From a virus: a stretch of 29,777 nt of DNA. The stretch covers positions 1 through 29,777 of the IMG/VR virus record IMGVR_UViG_3300046820_000044. One strand, 5' to 3'. The first letter of the stretch is position 1; every line of letters starts with the position of its first letter. Positions 1-10,100 of this stretch are shown here, in pieces. A program made the translations under genes and the position numbers. The notes beneath the pieces are model-generated. The model ran no database searches. It saw only the letters and a program-made list of their open reading frames with translations, and was not told the origin of the DNA.

Positions 1-2281
1 TTCTTTTAGTAAGTGGACTGAATCCACGAACTGTAGCAGGAGTAATAAGAGCGGATATATCTCTAACAAATTTAGGTGCTTGTGTCTTTGAAGACACTTC
101 AGGTTGTATGGGTTTTAATTCATTTATTGGTAAAATATGTTCTACTGTAAATTCGTTGTCATATTTTATTTCATTTTTATCAGCATACTCTTTAGTATAT
201 GTTTTGCCATTGGTCCTATCTTGTACATAAATCTTTGACAACGTAACAGCAGGCTTACCTTCTCTTGTAGTAGTTTCATCTTTTATAGTCCAATCTCCCA
301 TTTCTTCATTACCAAAAACATCCCATTTAACTGTAGACCCAATTATTATTTCTTGCGTCCTGCCTTCAGGAGTGATGGTTTCTTGGATACCTTCTGCGGT
401 AACGACTTGAGGTTCTGCTTGGGGTTCTCCTTGCGCCATTTCTTGGCTACTTCCGGTTGTTGGCTGTAAAGGTACTTGACTTGTTGCTTGCTTTTGAATG
501 GCATCTTGTTCGGTTTTTAAGGTTTCTAATTCTGTTTGTAATTCTACTCTTGCTTCATTCAATAAAGGTCTTTGTCCTGTCTCAGCAAAAGTTGCATCGT
601 CATTAGATATAATTGATTCTATTTCTGCAATTCGGTCCACTCTTTTTTGAGCAACCTCAGGAGCCTCTGCTTCAACTGTTTCAGCAACAGCCTCTTCTTG
701 AAGTTGATTCTCTTGAATGTTTTTAATCTGCTGTCTGATAGCAGCAGCTTTATCCTTACCTGTTTGAGTGGTATTTCCTTCTAACTTTTTAAGCTCTAAT
801 TCTAATTCTGTAATGGCATTTAAACTTGGTTCGTTTAAATCAGGATTGCCTTGTCTAACTTGCTCTTTAATTGAATGGGTAACGATTCTTTTCTGTAGCT
901 TATCGCTAAGCTCTGTATCATTATCTATTTCTATACCAAGATTTATAATTTCAGGAACAGGAGCATTGTCTATTATGTTTTCAATAACATCTTTAGTAAC
1001 AATAGGAAGACCCTTCATTTTATATACTGCAGGTGGAGCAGGTGGAGGAGCATCTTGTTGGTCTTGTTTTGCTTCAAATTCTTTCATTTGAGCTTCAAGT
1101 ATATCAGCCTCATCATTCTTCCCTTCCTTTCTAAGTAACTTGGCGTTCGTCCCCATTGCGTTAAGTAAAAAACCTATCCCAAAACCAATACCCCCTGACT
1201 CACCAACGCCTTCAAACAAGTTTTGGTTAACATTGTATATGTCTTGAGCTGTTTTATTAGCATATAATTGCTGTAATACTTCTGTGGTCATTTCTTCAAT
1301 ACCACCCGTAATACCTCCAATAGCCTTTGTCTTTAAATAATTAACCAATCCCCCCGCTGTTGCATTATTAAATCTTTTGAAAAATTGCATCACAGGTATA
1401 GTCTCTAATGCTGACCCTGTTATTGCATTTTTATAAAAAGCCTCAAATGCCTGTTCGTCTGTAGCACCTGCTTCTTTTGCTCTGTCAAACTCTGATTGAC
1501 CCATATTTAATGCAGATATAGCACCTGCAGGACTTGCTATAGTTGACGCTAATTGCTTTGCAGCCGTACCAAGTGTTACAGCTTTTGGTGCTGCTTGTAT
1601 AGCTGATGCTGCTGCACCAACTCTTCCAACTCCTGCTGTTAACACCGTACCTACAACTTGCCCTAATCCTTGTGTAAATTGGTCTGTTATAGTTCCTTTA
1701 AATTCCTCATCTTGAGGATTTAGTTCTTCTATTGCTTTTAAATATTTGTCTCCAACATTTATAAGAGCATCACTAATAAATCCACGTCCATCATCACCGG
1801 TTATCTTAGATGTAATACCCTGCATAGCAGTTCCTACAGCTTTTGCTCCTTGACCAAAAAGATTTAATACACCTTTGTTAAATGCGCCAACTACATTTAA
1901 TGCAGTTCCAATTTCTTCCTTTTTCTCTTTTTTAACAGTAGGTATTGGGGCAATGCTCTTTATGGCTGTTGACTCAGCTGCCGGACGTTGAGGTTCAATC
2001 CTTGGAGAAACCAAAGAACCACCTCCCGAAGGTAAAACCGTATCGGCTTTTTTTTTAGAAGTATCTTTTAATCCACTGATATTAAATTCAGGGAATTTTG
2101 AAAACAATTCGTCCTCATTAATGTATTTACCACTATTAGCAGTAGCTACAAAATCTTTTAATGCATTAATGTCGTATCCTTTTAATTCAGGGAATTTAGA
2201 AAGCAAAGTAGCCTCATCTGAATATTTCCCACTATTAGCAGTAGCTACAAAATCTTTTAACGATTGTCTTAAATCCGGCAT
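1..2281 (-). CDS. Giant internal virion / cargo-type protein, 3' end outside window (partial)
   Basis: The reading frame starts at an ATG at 2281 and stays open to the left edge (760 codons seen), so the C-terminus is missing. The N-terminus (residues 8-66) holds two 33-residue repeats containing LKDFVATANSGKY and KFPE. A linker follows, then a glycine/alanine-rich, partly hydrophobic segment (about 206-228, GQVVGTVLTAGVGRVGAAAS). Further on are GGIEEMTTEVLQQLY (about 325-340), a second hydrophobic stretch GGIGFGIGFLLNAMG (about 361-375), a proline-rich linker (about 413-419) and a long Glu/Gln-rich helical region. Very large proteins of this style, last in a late operon after other internal virion proteins, are typical of podovirus ejection or cargo proteins. 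The membrane-prone segments fit a role in DNA delivery. That role is inference. I saw no lysozyme or transglycosylase motif in the visible part. Confidence 0.6.
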   Translation of the reverse strand, partial: MPDLRQSLKDFVATANSGKYSDEATLLSKFPELKGYDINALKDFVATANSGKYINEDELFSKFPEFNISGLKDTSKKKADTVLPSGGGSLVSPRIEPQRPAAESTAIKSIAPIPTVKKEKKEEIGTALNVVGAFNKGVLNLFGQGAKAVGTAMQGITSKITGDDGRGFISDALINVGDKYLKAIEELNPQDEEFKGTITDQFTQGLGQVVGTVLTAGVGRVGAAASAIQAAPKAVTLGTAAKQLASTIASPAGAISALNMGQSEFDRAKEAGATDEQAFEAFYKNAITGSALETIPVMQFFKRFNNATAGGLVNYLKTKAIGGITGGIEEMTTEVLQQLYANKTAQDIYNVNQNLFEGVGESGGIGFGIGFLLNAMGTNAKLLRKEGKNDEADILEAQMKEFEAKQDQQDAPPPAPPAVYKMKGLPIVTKDVIENIIDNAPVPEIINLGIEIDNDTELSDKLQKRIVTHSIKEQVRQGNPDLNEPSLNAITELELELKKLEGNTTQTGKDKAAAIRQQIKNIQENQLQEEAVAETVEAEAPEVAQKRVDRIAEIESIISNDDATFAETGQRPLLNEARVELQTELETLKTEQDAIQKQATSQVPLQPTTGSSQEMAQGEPQAEPQVVTAEGIQETITPEGRTQEIIIGSTVKWDVFGNEEMGDWTIKDETTTREGKPAVTLSKIYVQDRTNGKTYTKEYADKNEIKYDNEFTVEHILPINELKPIQPEVSSKTQAPKFVRDISALITPATVRGFSPLTKR
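82..99. repeat. 18-mer GTGTCTTTGAAGACACTT, copy 1 (inverted repeat)
   Basis: The 6-bp arms GTGTCT/AGACAC flank a TTGA tetraloop. The same 18 bases recur at 21403-21420, and a close variant forms the capsid terminator core. The copy is inside the giant protein gene, where it is read as EVSSKTQ, a different frame from the terL copy. Confidence 0.7.
2063..2260 (-). repeat. Tandem 99-bp (33-aa) repeat in the giant protein gene
   Basis: Two in-frame units of 99 bp (2162-2260 and 2063-2161) encode LKDFVATANSGKY, variable residues and SKFPE. A 32-nt stretch at 2229-2260 is identical at 2130-2161. A third unit seems to begin (LKD at residues 71-73) but is not continued. The units look like a small repeated helical domain at the protein N-terminus. 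The near-identity at DNA level suggests recent duplication. Confidence 0.85.
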
Positions 2282-2302
2282 AATTAATTATTTTATTTTG
2301 TT

Positions 2303-3901
2303 CTACCTAATGTTGCCACCAAAATTTGTTGCTCCACCTGTGTTTGGTGTTGGGGTTGTTGGTTTTGAAAAAGGGAATGGAAATGTATTTGTATTATTAG
2401 GTGGAAACTGAGTTTGTTGTTCATCAAATCCTGTGGCTTCTGTAAATTCATTTAATCTTGCACCTTTTGGAAGTAAACTTGAGAATTGACTTAAAACATC
2501 ATCTTGATTGATTCCTAATCTTTTTGCAACTGTACCTATAAATGACTTAGTAAATTTAGTTGGGTCAGCAAGCGTTTTTCCGTCTGCTTTAAATTTATAA
2601 GTTTGAACATTTCCATTTTCATCTTCAAAAACAAATCCTTCTTTTGTTTTTGTAAATGGCAATCCTGTCGTAGCACTTAAATATTTAGTACCGGCTGAAG
2701 ATTCATTAGGATTCCCTGTAAGAGAGTAAACTAAATTCTGAGCCAAATTCTTAGCCGCTTTTTTCTTTTCTATTGCTTCATACTCAGGACCTGTAAGTGG
2801 TCTACGTTCTTGTAATTGAGTTTGAGGAGTTGTTTTAATATCTTTCTCGTAATCATATCTTCTTCTAAACTCAGTTAACATATAATCGTTAGAATCCTTA
2901 ATCTGCTTATCAGTAAACTTAAGAGCAATTTGACCCGTATTTGGGTCGTATGTTTTAAGTATTAAATTAGGATTAGCTGCAGCTTCTTGAGCATTGTCTG
3001 TAAAATCATACAGCTTACCATTAGGAGCAGTCTTTTTACTATCAGTAAGAAGCGATGCTCTATCGTAATCATTAGCAAGTGCAGCTTGTACGGCTTGATT
3101 TTCAGCCATATCAATGTTGTATATAATTTGATTTGTTACAGGGTCTATAGTTTTTTTATTCCTAATATCAGTAACGGTTTCAATTAATCCCTGACTTCTT
3201 AAATTAGCTACAGCTTTTTGTACTGCTTCAATTTGAGTACCCATAGCTTTAACGAAACCATCAGCTGCTGCGTTAGGGTCATATCTATTAAACCTTGTTT
3301 TAATTAATCCTCTTACGTAATTTACAGATGCAAATTCACCCGGATTGTCATCCATTGTGTAAACCTTTTTGCCATTAATGTCTTTTTCAGTCATCATAGC
3401 AACGTTAACATTACCATTTGTTGGATTAATATAAAAACCTGACTTAGTCCAATTACCAAATTTTTGAACTTGCTCCATACTTCTCAACTCAAGAAGAGCA
3501 GATTGATTGGTCTTTGCTCTTTCCATTAACTCACCATAATCATTCTGAAACTCTTTCATTGCAGCAAATGCATTCTCAGTTCCGTCCAATAAATTTTGAC
3601 GAGCAATTGTGTAATCTTTTAGTTTCATTTGACCCGACTTCAAAAGTTGGTCTTGCATTCTCATATAATTAGCAGCATCATCAGCAAACTTTAAAGTAGC
3701 TTCTCTTGCAGTTCTGTGTTCTCCCATAGGAGAGTTGGCAAGTACCTGACCATACTTACGTGAAGCGGCATCAATTGCAGTCTTTTTTTGTTCACGAATA
3801 CGATTTTCCTCAAGGAGCATATCGCTCATATTCTTACCAACCTCAGCCCAATTTATCTGTGAGTCAGCACTTCGTTCTGCGTATTTGTAGTATGTTGCCA
3901 T
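2303..3901 (-). CDS. Putative internal virion protein (532 aa)
   Basis: ATG at 3901 follows an A/T-only leader. The protein is soluble and mostly helical. It opens with YYKYAERSADSQINWAEVG, followed by a long charged helical region (residues about 25-150), a mixed middle region with NPTNGNVNV, and an Asn/Pro/Phe-rich low-complexity tail (last 45 residues). There is no signal peptide or catalytic motif that I recognise. It lies between the 270-aa alanine/glutamine-rich protein and the giant protein, with gaps of 13 and 21 bases. That position matches the group of internal core or ejection proteins in podoviruses. I recall similar proteins in uncultured marine Bacteroidetes phages, without a known function. 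The virion assignment is from context. Confidence 0.55.
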   Translation of the reverse strand: MATYYKYAERSADSQINWAEVGKNMSDMLLEENRIREQKKTAIDAASRKYGQVLANSPMGEHRTAREATLKFADDAANYMRMQDQLLKSGQMKLKDYTIARQNLLDGTENAFAAMKEFQNDYGELMERAKTNQSALLELRSMEQVQKFGNWTKSGFYINPTNGNVNVAMMTEKDINGKKVYTMDDNPGEFASVNYVRGLIKTRFNRYDPNAAADGFVKAMGTQIEAVQKAVANLRSQGLIETVTDIRNKKTIDPVTNQIIYNIDMAENQAVQAALANDYDRASLLTDSKKTAPNGKLYDFTDNAQEAAANPNLILKTYDPNTGQIALKFTDKQIKDSNDYMLTEFRRRYDYEKDIKTTPQTQLQERRPLTGPEYEAIEKKKAAKNLAQNLVYSLTGNPNESSAGTKYLSATTGLPFTKTKEGFVFEDENGNVQTYKFKADGKTLADPTKFTKSFIGTVAKRLGINQDDVLSQFSSLLPKGARLNEFTEATGFDEQQTQFPPNNTNTFPFPFSKPTTPTPNTGGATNFGGNIR

Positions 3902-3914
3902 TTATATATTTTTA

Positions 3915-4727
3915 TTATTTTCCAAATATATCAAAAGGATTCTGATACGTAGATGGACTATAAAATCTAAAATTTTGTTGTCTTTGTTGTGGACTTTGTA
4001 AAAAAGCAGGAACTACAGGAGGCTGTTTAACAGGAGGAAGACCCGGAGGTCTAACATTTGGATTAATACTTTGTGGAGCCTGAGTAGGAGTTATATTAAC
4101 TCTACTTGTAGTAGGTATTGTTGGTTGCTTTTGTGTTGGAGCCGTATTTGGAGTATTTACTATTGGTGTTTTTTCAAACAATGGTATTTGACTAACAGCC
4201 TGTTGTCCCAAACTTACAAGACCTTCCATACCTTGTTGTTGCGCTTGCGCTGCTAACTCTTGTGCATTTGCTGCTGCAAGTTGAGCACCTGCAACTTCTT
4301 CTAAATCCAACTGAGCACCAACATCACGAAGACGGCTTTGTTCTTGTGCAGTTAATTGCTCAAGTTGTTGCATCTCTCTTCCCATATCAGACCTGATTCC
4401 CGCTTGCGCTTCGTTCTGTGCCATCTGTACACGACCTGCTGTAGCAGCTGCACCTCTTTCGCTTTCTACACCTGCCTGTATAGCTTGTGCTCCTGAAGAT
4501 AGCAATGCTTCTCTTTGGAGTTCATATGGCTCTTTGTTAATAGATAAGCCTTGATAGAAGTTGGTTTCCAATTTCTTTCTTGCTTCTTTCATTGCTAATT
4601 CAGCATCAGCTTCTGCTTGACGCATAGCATTTCTTTGCTTTCCTGCTTGGATAAAAGAACCCGCTGTTGAAGCTGCCGTTAATGCTAATGAGGCACCTGC
4701 GATTGCTGTTGATGTTGCTATTGCCAT
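3915..4727 (-). CDS. Putative internal virion / ejection protein, T7 gp14-like architecture (270 aa)
   Basis: The first 27 residues are a hydrophobic Ala/Ser/Thr-rich segment (AIAGASLALTAASTAGSFI), followed by a long Ala/Gln/Glu-rich helical or coiled-coil region (about 30-170) and a Pro/Thr/Gln-rich tail (about 185-250). This layout, a short membrane-prone N-terminus with a long alanine/glutamine helix in a protein of 200-300 aa, is that of T7 gp14-type internal core proteins, which enter the cell envelope during DNA ejection. I see no sequence motif that proves homology. It starts one base after the GNAT gene stop and precedes two other probable internal virion proteins. The role is inferred from architecture and position. 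Confidence 0.5.
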   Translation of the reverse strand: MAIATSTAIAGASLALTAASTAGSFIQAGKQRNAMRQAEADAELAMKEARKKLETNFYQGLSINKEPYELQREALLSSGAQAIQAGVESERGAAATAGRVQMAQNEAQAGIRSDMGREMQQLEQLTAQEQSRLRDVGAQLDLEEVAGAQLAAANAQELAAQAQQQGMEGLVSLGQQAVSQIPLFEKTPIVNTPNTAPTQKQPTIPTTSRVNITPTQAPQSINPNVRPPGLPPVKQPPVVPAFLQSPQQRQQNFRFYSPSTYQNPFDIFGK

Positions 4728-4728
4728 A

Positions 4729-5139
4729 TTATAATACTTTTATCATCTCACTTGTGTAACTATCTCCCTTTATATATCCAAGTTCTTCATAGGTACTTAT
4801 GAGGCTATTATTTTTTATTAATGCGTATATATACTTACTTCCTGACTTATTACATATCTCAGTCAATGCAGATACCAATAACTTAATGGCATCTTGTCTA
4901 TCAGGCTTTTTGGTATATTCTTTATTAGATATAATCCAATCTACCCAACTTACTTTTGAATTGGTCAAATACATAAATCCTGCACACACAGGGGTATCGT
5001 CATCGTAAACAATAATACCACCCTTACCATTGTCAGGAAGGAAGTCTCTTTGCGGAGCCGTCCATTCCCATTGTTTCCACCAATCAACGAGAATATCATC
5101 GTAATCGGTTTCATTTAATTCTCGTATGTATAATGCCAT
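4729..5139 (-). CDS. GNAT-like N-acetyltransferase (136 aa)
   Basis: The length (136 aa) and strand/helix order fit a minimal GNAT fold. An N-terminal IRELNETDYDDI beta-alpha unit comes first. GIIVYDDDTPVCAGFMYL (41-58) is the usual central strand pair. WVDWIISNKEY (65-75) is beta-4 and leads into the acetyl-CoA loop region KKPDRQDAIKLLVSAL (77-92). The C-terminal NSLISTYEELGYIKGD (111-126) is the typical GNAT ending. The canonical Q/RxxGxG/A pyrophosphate loop is degenerate (KKPDRQDA), so cofactor binding may be altered or lost. The substrate is unknown. It sits inside the virion gene block, 1 base upstream of an internal virion protein, so it may act on virion or host proteins. Fold assignment is fairly sure; activity is not. 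Confidence 0.65.
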   Translation of the reverse strand: MALYIRELNETDYDDILVDWWKQWEWTAPQRDFLPDNGKGGIIVYDDDTPVCAGFMYLTNSKVSWVDWIISNKEYTKKPDRQDAIKLLVSALTEICNKSGSKYIYALIKNNSLISTYEELGYIKGDSYTSEMIKVL

Positions 5140-5146
5140 ATCGTTA

Positions 5147-5154
5147 CAAAGATA
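5147..5154 (-). promoter_or_regulatory. Weak candidate Bacteroidetes -7 box upstream of GNAT gene
   Basis: The minus strand reads TATCTTTG, an exact match to the TAnnTTTG -7 element, in the 21-base gap before the GNAT gene. No TTTG -33 box is found about 19 bases upstream. A start of transcription here would leave only a few leader bases before the ATG at 5139. Chance occurrence is possible in AT-rich DNA. Confidence 0.22.
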
Positions 5155-5160
5155 TTAAAT

Positions 5161-5931
5161 TTAAGGAAAACTTTTCATAACATCAGACTCCACAGCAAAC
5201 AATTCAACTTTGTCTGTAGACCCGTTTACTATATTAAATGTACAATAATGTCCTAATACTCCGTGAGATTCTGCCACCGAGTTCTTAATGTACAAGAAAA
5301 ATGCGTTCTGTATAGGTATTGGTGTCGTTCCCGGGATAGTGGTATTGATTGTAATCCTATTGATACCGTTCACTAAATCTACCGTAATTGCCGTTACAGC
5401 ACCTGCAAGTACAGGGGTCGTATACGGAGGAACTGAGAAGTAAAAATAGTCTCCAACACTAATAATGCTACCAATCTCAATTGATGGAGCGAAATTAATG
5501 ACGTTACCGCCCGTAACACTTGCACTTCTGCCTATACCATTCACGCTTCTTAAAGCAAGTTCACCAACGCTATTGTTCCTAATAAAGGCAAAAAACGATG
5601 CCTCTTTCTTCTCAAACCAAGTTGATTGTATAAATCCTGAATATTGCAGGTCGGTTTCTAAGGTTACCGCCCATTTATCATCTCCCTCCAAGTTGATGGT
5701 TTTAAATAACTTATTCTCAAGAGGTGATGTATTAAATACGCTTTGTACGCTACTTGGAGTATACGTACCATAGAATGTATTTCTAAGCGGATTAACATTA
5801 TGACGATACAAATTACCTCCTTTAAATGTATAGAAGTAGTTGTTCATCCCAATCATCCAATCAGGATAATACGAATAAAATGATACCCACCCTGTTATGT
5901 CATCCTTGTATGTCAATGTTTTATTCGCCAT
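5161..5931 (-). CDS. Virion structural protein, tail-associated (256 aa)
   Basis: The N-terminus LTYKDDITGWVSFYSYYPDW and following YFYTFKGGNLYRHN (about 31-44) are aromatic-rich. The rest is beta-rich and has the style of a secreted or virion surface protein. I recall the combination of 'GW.SF.S..PD.MIGMN', 'FYTF.GG.LYRHN' and 'LETDLQ.G.I' from tail-region proteins of marine and crAss-like phages, always next to the large stabilisation protein, but I know no defined function. It starts 9 bases after the stop of the 394-aa protein and probably shares its transcript. Likely attached to the tail or muzzle; assigned by context and remembered resemblance. Confidence 0.55.
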   Translation of the reverse strand: MANKTLTYKDDITGWVSFYSYYPDWMIGMNNYFYTFKGGNLYRHNVNPLRNTFYGTYTPSSVQSVFNTSPLENKLFKTINLEGDDKWAVTLETDLQYSGFIQSTWFEKKEASFFAFIRNNSVGELALRSVNGIGRSASVTGGNVINFAPSIEIGSIISVGDYFYFSVPPYTTPVLAGAVTAITVDLVNGINRITINTTIPGTTPIPIQNAFFLYIKNSVAESHGVLGHYCTFNIVNGSTDKVELFAVESDVMKSFP

Positions 5932-5940
5932 AATTATTTA

Positions 5941-7125
5941 TTAGCAAGTTGAATAATTTGTAAGTTCTCCACTAGAATTAACCTCTCCCGCATAGTTTGT
6001 AACACCATTTGAAAATTTACGCCATCCGGTACTACCAACAAAAGGCGTTGTTAAACTTGTGCTATTATAAAAAATCATACCAACAATAGGTACGTTATAA
6101 CCCGGTAAAGCATAAACAGTACTTGTTGTGGTTGAACCTGAGCAAGCACTTAATGCTGAGCCTGAAGCAGAGTTGTCAATTGTATATGCTACAGGACCAC
6201 AAGTACCTAAAGCTATAACCACACCTGCTGAACTAACTTGGAACCAATCATTACCACCGGTAATTGAACCCGATGCACGATAGAATCCTGCGGTCAATGG
6301 AGTAGCCCCGTAAGCATCTGCAAACACCAAGTCATAAAGACCAACTGTGCCCGGAGTGTTAGCCAATGAGGCATTGTAATAAGTCGTGGTTTCTGCCAAA
6401 GCGCAAGCAGCTGATGCTGATACAGCACTAACGCTTGAGCCAAATCCTGTAAGAAGTGCAGGGCAAGCTACTGACATCTGCCAAGCCGTCCCACTACACG
6501 GACCCACTACCTCAAAGTTGATAATTGAAGGAGATGGGGTAAGTTTTGGTATTACCATTAAACAGTTTCCCGGTGCAGATACACCTAATGACACATCGCC
6601 CGGTGCTACAGTTATACTTTGAGTATCCCCCGTAGCAATAAATTCTGTTCCATTATAAGTAAACTCTGCTAATGCAGGGTAAGTTGTTCCTGATATTCCG
6701 CAATCAGCACCTGTTTGACCTACGTATGTAAAACTTCCTGCATTAGTACTTTTATGCAATCCGTCTACAGATGAAACAAGTTTATTATATACGTTAGCAC
6801 CAAGTGTTCCTCTAATGCCATCAGGGACGCCATAAGGCTCGAATCTTACAATTACTGCACCTACGTCACCAACTGTAGTTCCGGTCTCTAAATCAAGCAG
6901 ATAAATGCCTTGACCGCCACTTGCGTTAATTGTTTCGCCACAAGGGGTAGCACAAGAAGGGCAAGTCTGTTGTGGTAATAATACCCCACTAACTTGCTCT
7001 CTTGATATTACACCATCAGAGTAAAAGCCATCGGCTGCAAGGGTAGTCAAAGCTGCATTTGAGAATACAGCTGTTGCGGACCCAAGTGATGGTGCGTTTA
7101 AATAATATGTTGAACTTACTGCCAT
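5941..7125 (-). CDS. Cysteine-rich repeated virion surface protein (394 aa)
   Basis: The protein is Gly/Ser/Thr/Ala-rich, beta-type and poor in charged residues, as phage tail or surface proteins often are. Residues 5-60 include YYLNAPSLGSATAVFSNAAL and CPSCATPC. A Gly-rich core with VRFEPYGVPDGIRG follows. The C-terminal half has two or three degenerate copies of a module of the form 'hF.d...t.l..G.Y/W......W..VS..G.V...g.C', the last ending at the C-terminal Cys. The N-terminal ATAVFSNAALTTLAADGFYSDG looks like another copy. About a dozen cysteines suggest metal binding or disulphides in the mature particle. It lies 9 bases after the muzzle gene, which implies a tail-tip or muzzle-associated role. 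No enzyme motif is seen. Confidence 0.55.
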   Translation of the reverse strand: MAVSSTYYLNAPSLGSATAVFSNAALTTLAADGFYSDGVISREQVSGVLLPQQTCPSCATPCGETINASGGQGIYLLDLETGTTVGDVGAVIVRFEPYGVPDGIRGTLGANVYNKLVSSVDGLHKSTNAGSFTYVGQTGADCGISGTTYPALAEFTYNGTEFIATGDTQSITVAPGDVSLGVSAPGNCLMVIPKLTPSPSIINFEVVGPCSGTAWQMSVACPALLTGFGSSVSAVSASAACALAETTTYYNASLANTPGTVGLYDLVFADAYGATPLTAGFYRASGSITGGNDWFQVSSAGVVIALGTCGPVAYTIDNSASGSALSACSGSTTTSTVYALPGYNVPIVGMIFYNSTSLTTPFVGSTGWRKFSNGVTNYAGEVNSSGELTNYSTC

Positions 7126-7134
7126 ATATGTTTT

Positions 7135-10100
7135 TTATGAAGGGGTTGTACAATTACAGCACACATCATTTATGTCTTCATCTGAATAACATAAAGTCAC
7201 AGGAACCGATTGTCTAAAATCCCATATCAAATATAAATAATTTTGAAGAGTAGGTACTGTAAATTCAGCATAGTTATAGTTACCACCACCCTCGTTAGGA
7301 GTAGCAGTTGTTGCTAATCCTAATAACGTATTGATAGCGGAACTATTGTTTGCGTACAACGTATTAGATACGTGGTATTTAAACTTGTCTTCTGCAGGGG
7401 TAAACACGAATGTGTCTGTAGAGAACTTGTTTGAAATCAAACTCATTAAGCTACCTGCAGGAGGGAACCCACCTGTACCAACGCTATCAGTTGTAAGATT
7501 GTATCTTGACACGATAGGGTTGTTTGTTCCTGATGCAAATGTTACAAGACTTGACTGCAATGGAGAAACAAATGAACCATTTGTCCATCTGTATTCTGCG
7601 TGTACGGTATCTCCTGAATCGTAATCACTTGTAAGAACAATTTGAATAATACTTAATGAATCAGCTTGACAACAATTAGCAAGCATACCAAGTGATATGT
7701 CACCGGTATAGTTGATAGTAATGTCTACTGTTTCTACTGATACATTGTCTTTATTAAAGCTAAGTGTACCGCTTTCAGAAACCTCTCCTGAAGTATAGGT
7801 ACTTCCATCGTACTCTGCAATAACCTCAAATGTACCACCTTCGCTAATGCTAAATACCGTATAGTCAATATCAGTAATACCAACTGTAGGACCTAAGTCT
7901 ACGCAATAGCTATTTGAACCTTGCTCTTCAGCAAGTGTAGTTAACGTAAAGGTCTGAGACACTCCACAATCTAAACACTCAGGTCTGTATGGTAATACAC
8001 GAGCGTTTATAGATAGAACATACTCGTTCATATAAGGGTCATACCCTCCAAGTTTTTGAGTATTAAAGTTTGTAATGAACTCATCTCTAAACCACGTTCT
8101 CATATTCATCTCAGAAATAACCTTTAGGTCTTCATTAGAATATGAGTTACCTCTTAGTTGCAATACAGCACCTCTTTTGGCATCTGTAAAAAATCTGTCA
8201 TAACCCCATTGTACATAACTCTCAGGGTTAAAGCTGATGCCGTATTTCTCAACACGGGCAATCTGAGTACCTAATACCTCAGGCACAGATGATACAACGC
8301 CACCTCCTGTAGAGTCCGACAATAAGTTCTTGTCAGCCAATACGTATGAAATCTTATCTTCTTGTAAAACAAGTATATCAGTTTCTCTGCCATCTAATAT
8401 GTATATGTCGCCAAATGATAACTCTAAGTTCTTGTAGTTTACAAGACCTAAATTAAACTCATTTAGCTTGTTCACATTTGACTCAGCATTGTAAACACCA
8501 CTATATGTGATGTCTGCAAATCTATCAGCCTCTTGATAGTCTTGAGCAGATACAGATGTAACCCTGTTGCCTAGGTTAAATGAGTTCCCTACAATTGAGT
8601 CACGAACCTTATAACTCTCTGCTCCGTTTCCAAAAGCAAAGCAGTTAAAGAACTTGGTATCTACAATTGCAGGAGTTCCTGCGCCAATAGATTGGTTTTG
8701 GATATTACCCATATGGTTACCATTTACAATGGCAAACGACATATTGTTCTCAAAAAAAACATCAGGTAATGCATCTGTTGGCTCTGTTTCAAATATTAAG
8801 TTCTTATCTGCTCTGAATACCACAAAGTTTGCTTCTACACTTGAAGCACGAGCATTAGGGTATCCAACTCCGGTACAAGGTAATGTACCCGTAATCATTA
8901 ATTGCAGTTGATTGGTTGATGTATTTCTATAAAACTTATAGTAGTTAATACATAAATCAGTTAATATGTCTCCTGCAGTATTTGTAATCCCCGGAATAAA
9001 TTCATTGTCAGGAACACATTGACCGGCATCCGCAAACCTTTCACCGTCATTTAAGAACTGCTCAACGTTATCGCCAACAAACCACTCGTACATATTGTCG
9101 TAATCGTTTGAAGCAATTATTGTTTTCTCTAAAAGATTAGTCCTCTTTTCGCAAGAATTTCCAACGCCACTTCTTGTTTGGCTAATTGTCATTACAATCC
9201 TACTACCTGCAGGTATACTGTAATCAACCCAAGCTGATGTAGCTGTATCGTATCTATTCATTGGATAATACAAAATAGGAAAATCTCCTCCTCTTGGAGA
9301 AGTAACACTTTGTTTACCCGGTTGTATGATAGCTAATTCGTCCTGAATAATATTAAAACTATTAGGATTTATCTTCATATAGATACCCGCAGGGATTGGT
9401 ATAAACACTGTAGGGTCTAATGCACTTGGTATCTCTATAAAATTAGATGTCTGACCGGACTTCTCAAGCACTGTTGCGTATACGCAATTTGCAGTTGGTC
9501 CTGTAGAGTCAGCTTTCACAATTAGTCTATCACCCACCTCTACCTTACGTGCGTTCTCTCCTTCAAGCAAGAAGTATGCGTTATTGGTTATTGGGTCTTG
9601 GAAGAATATACTACAATAAATTGTCTCATAGTTTTCTTCGTCAGGCTTAATAACAAACTTATATCTTGTTGCCCAAGCAGGAGGACTTTGAGTAGCAGGG
9701 ATGGTTACTTGTATAGAGTTTTTAAAAGCAGATAATCCACAAGGGATATGCTCAGTATTATTAGGACTAACAAGTGCCGTTGTCGCTCTGTTAAATTCAT
9801 CCATATACACAATGCCAATCTCATAGTCACGATTGCTATGTAGGCTCTGTGTGTTTGCAATTTCTTGGAAAGTAGCTTCTGCCAATGTCACTTCATAGTA
9901 CTCATAAAAAGTTTGAGTAGGAGTAACAATATTATTTACATACCTCATTGCAGGAAATTGGAATCCAATCAGACTGCTTGCAGGACTTGTTATAATAGAT
10001 ACCGGTTGACCAACAGCACTAATACCACTACCATTCTTGGTATAAGTACCTAAGTTATTAGGGATAGCACAGTTGAATGAATCGGTAAATGTGATACCAT

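Noticed and set aside
2063-2260. CRISPR-like or attachment-site repeat
   Set aside because: The 99-bp period is in frame, both units are fully coding and nothing suggests unique spacers. It is a protein repeat.
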